Source of the DNA: Hypsibius dujardini | Taxonomy: Eukaryota; Tardigrada; Eutardigrada; Parachela; Hypsibiidae | NCBI GenBank assembly: GCA_001579985.1 | Contig: LRSR01002366.1 | Coordinates: forward strand, 1-24,757 | DNA: 24,757 nt | Direction: 5' to 3' | Part shown: piece after piece, positions 1-9,161 of the stretch | How positions within the stretch are numbered: the first letter of the stretch is position 1 | Layout: every line of letters starts with the position of its first letter | Position numbers and translations under genes: made by a program | Notes under the pieces: generated by a model | What the model saw: only the letters and a program-made list of their open reading frames with translations | What the model was told of the DNA's origin: nothing | The model's database searches: none

Positions 1-158
1 CAGACACAGACACAGACACAGACACAGACACAGACACAGACACAGACATAGACATAGACACGGACACAGACATAGACATAGACATAGACATAGACACAGA
101 CACAGACATAGACATAGACATAGACACAGACACAGACAGACATAGACAACGACAGGCA
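1..158. repeat. CAGACA/CATAGA hexamer microsatellite
   Basis: Nearly uninterrupted array of CAGACA units drifting into CATAGA. It sits just before the splice acceptor at 184-185, so it is most likely the 3' part of an intron of the first gene. Its orientation is CAGA on the sense strand, the minority orientation in this window. Confidence 0.9.
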
Positions 159-185
159 GACATGATTACCTCTAATGTTTTCCAG

Positions 186-1918
186 GCCGGTCATACAGCA
201 GCCCGTCATACCGACCGTCGCCGAAGCGTGACGAGACCCGTTACGGCTCCGGCATGTCTGAGGAGCGTGGATACGGCACTTCCGGTCCCTACGAGGGCCA
301 GTCCAGCGGATGGGGCAGCCAATCGTACCAAGGCTCATCGCCCCAATCCGGCTGGTACAATTCAGGCATGAACCAATCGAACAACCCGAACTACGACAGC
401 GAACCCGCCCGCAACTGGTCGCAGCAGCAATACCAGAACCCTTCGAACCAGGGCTTCGGCGCGAACAGCCGCAGCTGGGGAGTCAGCGACCGGGAACACC
501 GCCAGAACTGGACCAGTGGCGGAAGGCGCGATATGGGACAGCCCAGCGGCTTGTTAGGATCTCTCGGTCGGTCCTCTTCCAGCTACGGTAAGCGCGATAT
601 CGAAAGCGTAATGAAAAAAAAACATAAAATCGGGGACCCTTATTTAATTTAATTTATTAATTAAAATTTAATTGGATTAATTACTATTCGATGTCATTCT
701 TAGGCGACGGTGGAGACCCTCAACAGCAGTGGCAATATAATCCGCAGCAGTCACACTACTATCCACAGCCGCAGTCGGGTGCTTCCGGCTCCGGTTGGAA
801 TCAGCAGTCTGGAAGATGGCTGGGCCAAGGGAGCGGGTACCAGGGCGGGCAATACGATGAGCCCAACTTTGCATCCTCGCAGCAGTACCGGGACAGCCTG
901 CAACGAGGCGAATTACAGGGAGACGGATACGGACAGTCTGGCAGCGGGTCGTCGGCAAGAGGCTATGGGGCAGGCTCGCAGTATCGTCAAGAGGAACGCG
1001 GCGTGAACTATACTTCTCGCCGATTTTATCCCTCGCCTTCTGGTGATTACGGCCAAGCACACCGGTATGGGTCGTCGGAGGTCAACGATCGGGCGGATCA
1101 GTCGGGGTATGGTGGATCGGCGACCTACGGGATGCCTGCTGGAGAATCGCTTCGAGGTGGCATCCAGGATAAAAGTACGATTTTTAACTGTTCGGCCTGT
1201 CTGCCTAGCTGTCTATCTGTCTGTCTAGCTCACTGTCTGTCTGTCTAGCTCACTGTCTGTTTGCGTATCTGTCTGTCTGTCTGTCTAGCTCTCTGTCTGT
1301 CTGTCTGTCTGTCTGTCTAGCTCTCTGTCTGCCTGTCTGTCTAGCTCTCTGTCTGTCTGTCTGTCTAGCTCTCTGTCTGTCTGCCTGCCTATCTGTTTAG
1401 CTTTGTCTTTATGGTTGTCTGCCTGAGTGTTTTAATCGATGTCATGATTGCGAATGAGAATTAATTGGGGGTTTTTGCTGCTTTCAGGACGTGATCGCTA
1501 CACAAGCTCGGGTCAGGATTCCTACAGTCAGCAGCAGTCCGGCCAGAACTACGCGCAAGACTCCCAGGGCAGTCTGCGTCAGAGCCGTGCCTCTGACTAT
1601 CAGCAGCAGCAGCGCGGCTTGAAGGAGGGACAAAATACGAATGACTTCGGGGAGAACCAGCAGTCACAGTCGGCGAACCAGTCGGCGAACCAGCAGTCAC
1701 AGTCGGCGAACCAACAGTCCCGGTGGTCCTCCAGCAGCAACCGTGATGAGCAAGACCACAGTCAGGACACCCTTGTGGACAAGGTTAAGGACAAGGCCGG
1801 GGACGTCCTGGAGAAGGTGGAAGATATCGCTTCGTCGGCCTGGAGTAAGATCAGCGGGCAATCGAAAGACAAGAACGACTCTGCTGATGCAGTCAAGAAA
1901 TCTTATCAATTAAAATAA
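186..1918 (+). CDS. Q/S/G/Y-rich disordered protein with charged amphipathic C-terminus (3' part of gene)
   Basis: I do not recognise the family. Three exons join in phase: 186-587, 704-1156 and 1488-1918, with TAA at 1916-1918. The acceptors are TTCCAG, TTCTTAG and CTTTCAG. The donors are G|GTAAGC at 588 and G|GTGGCA at 1157; a second in-phase donor at 1175 is possible. The first exon starts with two bases of a split codon, so the true start lies left of the window. About 427 residues are visible. They are dominated by Gln, Ser, Gly, Tyr and Asn in YGSG, SANQ and QQ runs, with no cysteine in the assembled exons and no obvious signal peptide or membrane segment, which suggests intrinsic disorder. 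The last 50 residues change character: a Lys/Asp/Glu-rich segment with regular hydrophobic spacing (motif VDKVKDKAGDVLEKVEDIA) that resembles LEA-type amphipathic helices. A protective or phase-separating role is inference only. It is convergent with the chitin-binding gene at 2316-4607. Confidence 0.75.
1196..1400. repeat. CTGT tetranucleotide array with periodic TAGCT interruptions
   Basis: Runs of CTGTCTGTCTGT are broken repeatedly by CTAGCT, giving a higher-order unit of about 30 bases. It lies in the intron between the exons ending at 1156 and starting at 1488, with CTGT on the sense strand. Confidence 0.9.
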
Positions 1919-2315
1919 TTTCTGCAGAACAGGCGCAGGTTTTTGTCGCAGGCTAGTTTGTGTGTTTCTTATCATGCATCTCCTTATCTTCTTACATCAC
2001 TTAGATTCGCAGCGAGCGCACCGTCTGTCTGTCTTGAGGAATTTCTCGAGGGACTTTCTGTCCAGCAGCAGTCTCTAATAATCGTTTGTTTTATTGTACA
2101 TAATTACATAAATCTTACGTTGTGCAATACAAGTTAATAGTTTCTGTGGAATGTGGACCAGCCGGAGTTTTGAGACAAGAAAAAACGTATAGGAAGACAC
2201 TGTATTGACCTGTAAGTCAACTGTGGAATTCTAGAGCGACCGGAGTGAGTTTTTCGACGTCTGTGGTAGATTGTTCAATTGGGCATCTTTGGTTGTCTTT
2301 CGTCGCGAACAGGCG
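1919..2315. other. Convergent intergenic region
   Basis: The 397 bases between two convergent stop codons must hold the 3' ends of both genes. I see no convincing open frame, RNA gene or clean AATAAA on either side, only AT-rich stretches around 2075-2135. Confidence 0.6.
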
Positions 2316-3169
2316 TTATGCTTTCACTTCCACTGGTGTGTCGAGAAGGACCCAGTCGGAGTGGTAGAGCCTGGGGTTGCTGTAGTCGTAGTACTTCGTT
2401 GCTCTAGAAAAAAATAACCGTGAAACCCTCGTGGAGCAGACAGGCAGGCAAACAAGCTGGCAGGCAGACGTAGAGACAAGCAGACACACAGGCAGACAGA
2501 CAGGCAGGCAAACAGACAGACAGGCAGACAAACAGACAAACAGGCAGACAGACAGACAAACAGGCAGGAAGACAAATAGACAGGCAAACCGACTCACAGA
2601 CAGACATACAGACACAGACAACACAGTCAGTCAGTCAGACAGACAAATGGGCGAAAAATACAGACTTACTGTGAGCAGTCAATGTTGAAGTACCAGTCAC
2701 ACGTCAACGTGATTTGATTGAAGAGCTGAAAGCCAAACTTTTTTAATCGAATCGGTGTGAATTGAAAGGACAGGCAGAAGAATTAAAAATTCTTGGCGCC
2801 AACCGAGATCGTTCAAGTGACCGACGGCCGTCGACACCAATTTCCTTAGCGTCAGATTTTTTTCCCAAATCTCGTTCGTAAAAATATAGTTTCTTACCGT
2901 AGCGTTCGGACAGAGGTAATTCCACTTGATGCCGTTTATATCGCAGCGTCTGATCACTTGACACCTGTTTGCAAAAAAACAAACAAATAAACGAGTCAAT
3001 TACAATTAGCTTTACGCACAATTCCACGACTAACGTATGAGAGTCCGTTTGGCCCAATTATTTGTTATGAAAAAGTGGTACACGCCCACTTCCAACGGAT
3101 TGGCTACTTGTTTTGTGACTGAGGGTTAGACACAGACAGACACACAGACAGACAGACACAGACAAACAC

Positions 3170-3208
<39 letters not shown>

Positions 3209-4397
3209 CACAGACACACAGACACACAGACAGACAGACAGACACACAGACACACAGACAGACACACAGACACACAGACAGTCAGACAGACAGATAGACA
3301 GACAGGCATAGACACAAACGGGGAAGCGTTCAGACAGAGATGCTGACGGGCAGGTAGACTAACAGGTGGAGAAAGTGAAGGTTATTTCATTTGCTCAATT
3401 TGCGACATACTCTGTTTCAGGATCCGCGTAGAATCCTGCTTGATGCACATTCTCACAGTTGAACGAAGTCTTGGGGATTGAACCGTGGTTAGGGTAATCC
3501 TTTCCAGGTATGGCTTTGATCAGCAAATCCTGAATCTCCCCAGCACTCATCTTCTCCTTCCCCCGCAAGCTGTCCAACTCCGTCCAGACATTCGTTTGCA
3601 CGTTCTTAGTGCTAATCACCTGCCATTTCGAGTTGTCAAACTTCACTCCGTAGTTCTCCGCGTCACTTCCAGGCAGCAAGACCGCACCAGGCACGACATG
3701 GCTCGATTTCTGAGCGGCCTTGTCTGAGGCACTACTGGCCGAATCCCCGGCTGAGGAACTGCCAGTCAGAGCAGATGAGGAGCTAGCTGTTGTTCTTCGT
3801 TGACCACGACGTTTGCTGGTGGCTTTTGCAGCAGCCGCATCATCGGCAGACGCATCCAGAAGTTGCGCGTTGATCGCGCCTATCTTGTCTGCCGATTTTT
3901 TGGAGTTAGTCTTCTTTGATTTCTTCTCTGTAGAAGACGACGACGAATCCTTTTGGTCAGACTTTTTAGCGCTTGCCTGACTGTTACTGGACCCTGCAGC
4001 TCCGCCTGTTGCGGTGGAGCCTAAAAGTTGCGCTGAGGCACTGTCTGCCTGGTCGGACTTATTCTTGCTGGCGTCCGATGAGTCGCCGCCGTTTTTGGAC
4101 TGGTCTATTATACCCGATGTCGCCTTGTCTGATAATGCAGCGCCATGTTGGTCAGCTGTCTTACCGGGAGCTGCCTGAACCTTGGCGGAGCTGTCTGATT
4201 TGAGGGAATCGCTCGAGCTGGAAGAGGAACTTGAAGAGGAACTTGAGGCTGCTCCGGTCGCCGTCGTACCCAATACGCATTCCCCACCGACGCTCCAGAC
4301 GCCGTGAATGGGCTGTCAGTGATACGGGATTAGTGGGACAGGCACATAGACAGACACACAAACAGACAGACACATAGACACACAAACAGACAGACAC

Positions 4398-4432
<35 letters not shown>

Positions 4433-4607
4433 AACACACAAACAGACAGACACACAGACAGACACACAGACAGACAGACAGACAGACAGGCAGACAGACA
4501 GACAGACAGACAGGATTGCTTTCAGACAATAACCTTACCTCAGCGGTGGCGGACAAGAGAAGCGCCGCCGAAAATCCAATCAAGAAATTCATCAATAGAA
4601 GATGCAT
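2316..4607 (-). CDS. Secreted chitin-binding cuticle protein, single CBM14/peritrophin-A domain (CPAP1-like)
   Basis: Five minus-strand exons join in phase: 4539-4607, 3411-4312, 2898-2964, 2670-2725 and 2316-2403, encoding about 393 residues. Exon 1 is a 23-residue signal peptide ([20 protein letters not shown]) ending at a GAG|GTAAGG donor. Residues about 24-240 are a low-complexity Ser/Ala/Lys/Asp linker with a poly-Ser run. The C-terminal domain has six cysteines spaced C-x15-C-x5-C-x10-C-x12-C-x7-C, with the landmarks [23 protein letters not shown] and CDWYFNIDC. This is the peritrophin-A (CBM14) pattern known from cuticular proteins with one such domain. The domain is split over four exons, and its six cysteines only assemble after splicing. 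After it comes a short tail with [11 protein letters not shown]. Expected role: chitin binding in the extracellular cuticle matrix. If the exon-2 donor GTATGT at 3409-3410 is ignored, the frame hits a stop 12 bases on and the domain is lost. Confidence 0.92.
2433..2640. repeat. Imperfect CAGA/CAGG array in intron 4 of the chitin-binding gene
   Basis: Degenerate CAGACAGG and CAAACAGA units between minus-strand exons 4 and 5. It reads CTGT on the sense strand of the host gene. The long open frames across it (poly-CLSV or TDRQ) are products of the repeat. Confidence 0.9.
3126..3306. repeat. CAGA/CACA array in intron 2 of the chitin-binding gene
   Basis: Mixture of CAGA tetramers and CACAGA hexamers between minus-strand exons 2 and 3, CTGT on the sense strand. 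Confidence 0.9.
4340..4513. repeat. CAGA/CACA array in intron 1 of the chitin-binding gene
   Basis: Fills most of the 226-base intron after the signal-peptide exon. CTGT on the sense strand. Confidence 0.9.
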
Positions 4608-4703
4608 TTCGACGCAGTTTGGTTCTGTTGTGACTTGCCCAAAGAAAATGCTTTCTGTTTTTCTCGGTACCTCGATCGATCAGTCCGAAACAAGGCACAA
4701 ACA

Positions 4704-5676
4704 ATGAACCTGAACGTCACTGAATTTTGCGGCTTTAAGTTTCTCCTTATATCGACCGACAAACGTGTGAAATGGAAAGTGACGTCGAATGCGCCGGACA
4801 ATAAATGGACCCTTTCCATTTGTCCATCAACCAGCACCAAGACCCCGCCAGGGTACTTGATCGCCGCGCCATCACTGCATACCTCGCGTATGATGAACTT
4901 CAGGAGAGAGCAACGTGCGAGCCACGCGACGAGCCGGCGCCCAGCCGTGACCGAGAACTCTTCAAATGCGAAATATATATCGGAGGTTCTCAACAACGAG
5001 CATTCTTTCGGTTGTTTGTTGTCATTGATGTGCCCTGATTTTCAGGTAAGAGTTATTTCATCTCATGATTTGGCGGGGTTGGTGGTCGGCAGCGCCGCCA
5101 TTTGACATACTCCTGCCTTTGTCTGTCCGTTTGTATGTGTCGGTTTAGGACTTTAAATTTTTTCATAATATAATGTGAATGTGTCATGTATCACGGAGGG
5201 GCGGCACTCAAAAACCAGCTGGAATGTGATTGACGACTTCGACTTTTTTTTCGACAAACGGTCGTGCCTTAATCGGCGGGAAAATTAGTCAAACACTTTA
5301 CCGGTTAATTCCACGCATGGTTTCGAGTCATACATGCAAATGCATGGAATGTCTGTGTCTGTGTCTATGTCTGTGTCTGTGCCTGTGTCTGTCTGTGTTT
5401 GTGTCTGTCTGTGTCTGTGCCTGTGTTTGTGTCTGTGTTTGTGTCTGTGTCTGTGTCTGTGTCTGTGTCTATGTCTGTGCCTGTGCTGCTGTCTGTGTCT
5501 GTGTCTGTGTCTGTGTCTGTGTCTGTGTCTGTGTCTGTGTCTGTGTCTGTGTCTGTGTCTGTTTTTGTCTGTCTGTGTCTGTGACGGTGCAGGTGCGGGT
5601 GTCTGTGTGTTTTGCACATGCACGGTGGTTCGATGATGGATGATTGCAGGTATGCAAAATTCGGCTTCCGACCTGA
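4704..5676 (+). CDS. Possible short two-exon gene, unknown function (uncertain)
   Basis: An open frame from ATG at 4704 runs 114 codons to a strong donor, TTCAG|GTAAGAG, at 5045/5046. The third codon positions are about two-thirds G or C by my count, similar to the firm exons nearby. A possible second exon at 5650-5676 after GATTGCAG keeps phase 0 and stops after eight codons. The proposed intron would hold a TGTGTC array, as other introns here do. Against it: the acceptor has a poor pyrimidine tract, the peptide matches no family I recognise, and overlapping frames on both strands are also open (minus strand 4592-4996). The start is 97 bases from the start of the chitin-binding gene, so the two would be head to head. 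The 5045 site is also an acceptor joined directly to a donor. Confidence 0.28.
5347..5582. repeat. TGTGTC hexamer microsatellite
   Basis: Long, fairly pure TGTGTC array with minor CTGTTT and GTGCC variants. Open in several frames on both strands because the unit is six bases. No coding value. Confidence 0.95.
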
Positions 5677-5682
5677 ATACTC

Positions 5683-6529
5683 TTGGTGTCATCGGATTAT
5701 TAGTTTGTTACACGGAAAAAGCAGCGTGAGCTCACTGAGGCACTCACACGTTTTTTGCGTGTTAATTTCGGTTAACGGCGTGCGCGTTATTAATTAGCAT
5801 CGCCAGTGTTCTGTTTTCTGAGTCATTTTGTTGAAGGTGTTTTGGTCAGTCGGAAAAATCTCCGTTTATTGTTCAAGTTTGGCTGAAGGCCTCTGTTAAA
5901 TAATGAAAATGCGTTAACGTTCTGAAAAAATGTTGGTTGGGATAAAAAAATTGAAACTTCGGAAACATTGTTACTGAATCAATCAATCAATCAAGCCCGA
6001 GCCCATTGCACTAAGTGAGGTGTGAAGTATTTTTCTTTCTTGTTTTTCTGAAACGGCAGAAGCGATTTCGATCTCGAGACGCAAATGTAAAATCACGATA
6101 AATGAACAGTTTCTTTCTCACCTCACACTCGATCACATCGAGCTTACGAAGGAACGGAATGGAAATCACACACCCCGATTTCCTTGCATTTTTTCACAAA
6201 TATTTTTTAGTATTACCAGATTGTTTTTCTGTTTGCTGCATGTATAGTGATTAACGTAATATTAAATTCCTTTGCGGTTAATGAAGTGTTTCGAGACATT
6301 GCAGATCTTCCTTAATGCTGGTTTTCTAGTCTGGTAGCGGATGTTGCACGATTACTGTAGGTGGCGCAAGTGAACTGTTACACGGAAGGAGCGCGAAACC
6401 TTCGAGCAGCAGACAAAGGCCCGGTAGATGTCACTTCACGTTACTCCGCGTGCCATGATGATCACCGAGCGATGGCGCCGCCTAGGCATCTGAAGGTTCC
6501 ATTTGTTGTAGCCAACCGTTATGTTGCTA
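5683..6529. other. Region without recognisable gene
   Basis: AT-rich, with frequent stops on both strands and a short AATC run near 5978-5994. I see no supported exon, RNA gene or repeat of note. Confidence 0.5.
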
Positions 6530-6567
6530 TCTGTCTGTTTGCCGGTGTGTATGCTTGTCTGTCTATT

Positions 6568-6598
<31 letters not shown>

Positions 6599-6612
6599 TG
6601 TCTGTCTGTCTG

Positions 6613-6658
<46 letters not shown>

Positions 6659-6670
6659 GTCTGTCTGTAT
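6530..6670. repeat. CTGT tetranucleotide array
   Basis: CTGT units with GTTGTCTG interruptions. No host gene is evident, so it is either intergenic or in an unseen long 5' intron of the gene at 9162. Confidence 0.9.
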
Positions 6671-6924
6671 TTGAAGTGCTAAGCTGACGATTGATGTCTA
6701 AATTTAGTCACGACATTCTCATGAGGATTTTGTACAGTGTATGGTCATACCCGTAAAAACCCGGCGATTAAGCTTATATGGATAAAATGCGCGGTAAAAG
6801 GTCGGTGGTCGCCAGGCACCGTACAATAATAATTTATTCCCCAACTCATTTCGAGACAGCAGAGATGCAATTGGAATGCATCATCATGGGATTGGGCTGG
6901 AACATACAGTGGAACCCCTGATAA

Positions 6925-7148
6925 CTTTAGGGGAACGCGCTCGGTTAAACAGAACACGTAAAGAAAGCCTTGGGCTTAGGCTTGATTGCTTCAAATGTCG
7001 GGACACAAGACTACAGCAAACAGCTTAGCGTGCCCGGGCGGCTCGAACTCTGACCGCTTGTATTTATGACCACATGCGCAATGCCAATAGGGCCGGGCGT
7101 TATTTTCTATACCGGCCGGTGAAAATAATCGAGCGCGTTCCCCTAAAG
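6925..7148. mobile_element. 224-bp inverted-repeat element, MITE-like
   Basis: CTTTAGGGGAACGCGCTCG at 6925-6943 is exactly reverse-complemented at 7130-7148. A flanking TA is possible if the ends are trimmed to GGGG. It has no coding capacity. An inner small stem, TATTTTC/GAAAATA, lies at about 7101-7127. The minus strand carries a box-B-like GAGTTCGAGCC near 7030, but no convincing box A. The length, the perfect terminal inverted repeats and the lack of a gene suggest a non-autonomous DNA element. The superfamily cannot be assigned. Confidence 0.5.
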
Positions 7149-7183
7149 ACACATTTTAAATCTTTCTCAAAAAGTTAGTCCTC

Positions 7184-7575
7184 TGACATTCCAATCCAAC
7201 TTCCAGATTCCACTTGGAAGTGAAGTTCCGTTCCTCCTTGAGCATTCCAATTTAACTTCCAGATTCCACTTGGAAGGGAGTTCCGTTCGTTCCTCCTCTG
7301 ACATTCCAATCCAACTTCCAGTTTCCAATTGGAAGGGAGTTCCGTCCGTTCCTCCTTTGGCATTCCAATCCAGCTTCCAGTTTCCATTTGGAAGGGAGTT
7401 CCGTCCGTTCCTCCTTTGGCATTCCAATCCAGCTTCCTGTTTCCACTTGGAAGTGAAGTTCCGTTCCTCCTTGAGCATTCCAATTTAACTTCCAGATTCC
7501 AATTGGAAGTGAAGTTCCGTTCCTCCAATGGAATTCCAATCCAACTTCCAGATTCCACTTGGAAGTGATGTCCAG
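7184..7575. repeat. Minisatellite, 56/59-bp unit, about seven copies
   Basis: Units start CATTCCAATCCAACTTCCAG and come in two length classes: 56 bases ending CTCCTTGAG, and 59 bases with an extra TCG/TCC step. Each unit contains a self-complementary core, TTCCA-NN-TGGAA; in two units it is the perfect palindrome TTCCAATTGGAA. Open frames on both strands are repeat artefacts. Confidence 0.9.
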
Positions 7576-7599
7576 AGGTGCATGAGCGTTTTTAAAATC

Positions 7600-8100
7600 G
7601 GTCTGGCTTGATAACGAGGGAGAACTTCCAAAAATTGTGAGTTTTGTTCCAGTTTTGTTCCAACGATAAAATTAACGAAACGTGCAAATCACAAAAAATA
7701 TGAAATAGTCAATAGTTTTTCCTTTAGTGGCGTTATAATTAATATTATAAAAAAACATCAATATATCGAAATATCGAACTATTAATGTAAATTTTTAATA
7801 TTCCACTTATGTAATAAAATTAATTTTTGCATTTACTGTACTGAGTTTATTAATAATAAATAATAAAAAAAAATCCAAAAAAAATCGAAAAATAATTCAA
7901 ATTTGTTTTTAAATTTTTAAATTATTAATTTTTTTTCGATATCCGGCTATTTATTAATGTCGAATTTTATTATACGCCCATTTAGCAAATAATTCGTCAT
8001 GATCACCGGAATTCCCACGATTTTTAATAAAACAACGAATTCCAATTTTAAATTAATGACTGGATTGAAGTCAGTAATTAGGAATATAAATAGGATAAAT
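7600..8100. other. AT-rich non-coding stretch
   Basis: Long A/T runs (TTTAAATTTTTAAATTATTAATT-like) with stops in all frames. No gene is visible. A matrix-attachment-like or simply unconstrained region. Confidence 0.5.
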
Positions 8101-8339
8101 GATGCGGAACGTGCGTTGACCACGCGACGCCGGCGACATCACCTCTCGCTGGAGACAAAATCAGGTTGATACATAATAATTTCGCGTTTCCTTAAAATAC
8201 AAAATATTTGTCCACGTCCGACGCGGCAGCGGACCAAGCCGAAACGATCATGGGCAAGTTCGCTCAGGCACCTTGCAACACAATAATCTCCAATGCCCGC
8301 ACGTTGTAACACTTTCTCAAACGAACCGACTCTTTTCAG

Positions 8340-8381
8340 AGCTTCTATTGAGAAGATGACAGCAAAAATAGGCAATTCAAG
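8340..8381 (+). other. Candidate 42-base upstream exon of the mucin-like gene
   Basis: Bounded by a good acceptor (GACTCTTTTCAG) and a donor (TTCAAG|GTACAC). It holds ATG at 8356. Spliced to the acceptor at 9145 it stays in frame with the ATG at 9162 and would add 14 residues upstream of it. The intervening intron would again contain a CAGACA array. The alternative is a minus-strand exon over 8139-8352, which also has a good acceptor (CTTCTCAATAG) and an open frame. I cannot decide between them. Confidence 0.25.
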
Positions 8382-8386
8382 GTACA

Positions 8387-8458
8387 CACACACACGCACC
8401 CACAGACACAGACACAGACAGACAGACACAGACAGACACAGACACAGACACAGACACG
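8387..8458. repeat. CACA/CAGACA microsatellite
   Basis: Short array following the possible donor at 8382. Confidence 0.9.
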
Positions 8459-8559
8459 ACGCTTTGATCCCCCTCCCACACATGTGTAATTATCTTGTTG
8501 TCAACGCTGATCTCGCCCATTAACGCTCTAATTACAGCATATACACAGAAGCGCGTTTC

Positions 8560-8710
8560 CAGTGCCAGGGGTCCAGACCCCTAGGGGCGCCCCTGGGGGT
8601 CCGGAAGGGGTGGACCCCTGGCACTGCTACTGCATCCGCCATCTTCAACTGAATCGAACGGCACTACCAGGGGTCTAGACCCCTAGGGCGCCCCCCAGGG
8701 GGGGGGGAGT
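8560..8710. repeat. GC-rich nested palindrome with a second partial copy
   Basis: CAGTGCCAGGGGTCCA at 8560-8575 is exactly reverse-complemented at 8611-8626. The loop contains further palindromes, CCCCTAGGGG and AGGGGCGCCCCT. The core (AGGGGTC-CAGACCCCTAGGG) recurs about 102 bases later at 8668-8692, where GGGGTCTAGACCCC is a perfect 14-base palindrome, followed by a run of G. A strong local hairpin is expected in DNA or RNA. Confidence 0.8.
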
Positions 8711-9161
8711 TGTTAATCGACGTTGTAGTTGTACTGACGGTTTTTTGTACATTTATTTTGGTCATAAATTCGGATTACTCTTAAGATGTATTACAGCCGT
8801 GGGGTAAGGTCTGTCTGCTCAGTCAGACAATGAGGGGCCGGTCTAATTTGCGGTTCGACGGCTCTGACAGCGCAGTGTGTAATTATACAATCAGATTTCT
8901 CTTTCGTTCTGATTTTCTTTTTCGCTCCTTAGCGGAGCGTCTGCTCGAATTATAATGTGCTGAATGCGTGAGGAGTTAATGACAGCGCGGTAGTTGTGAT
9001 TAACCTGTCGGTGTGCATATTACTAAGCCGTATCATCGAACTGTATGTGACAATTTTTGACAAGACTTGAAGGCAAAATAAACTAAAAAAGTGCTCACTG
9101 AATTATTCTTTTTCTATTCCGGAATCTGTTTTTTTTTCGATACAGCGGATTCTGCGTAATA

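Noticed and set aside
4592-4996. Minus-strand open frame of about 134 codons upstream of the chitin-binding gene
   Set aside because: It overlaps the plus-strand candidate and the signal-peptide exon; no start, donor or acceptor connects it to the minus-strand gene.
5230-5692. Several overlapping Cys/Val/Leu/Ser- or Arg/His/Thr/Asp-rich open frames on both strands
   Set aside because: They are translations of a TGTGTC hexamer array; a six-base unit keeps frames open without selection.
7025-7060. tRNA-like T-arm on the minus strand (GAGTTCGAGCC)
   Set aside because: The five-base T stem does not pair, no acceptor stem or anticodon arm is found, and no convincing box A lies upstream; at most a decayed SINE fragment.
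7167-7568. Trp/Leu/Asn/Gly-rich and Pro/Phe/Gln-rich open frames over the 56/59-bp repeat
   Set aside because: Open on both strands in multiple frames, no splice or start context, peptide is only the repeat.
8139-8352. Minus-strand open exon after the acceptor CTTCTCAATAG, about 66 codons
   Set aside because: It has a possible donor at GAGAG|GTGATG, but no partner exons were found and no family match; the plus-strand alternative at 8340-8381 fits the next gene in phase.
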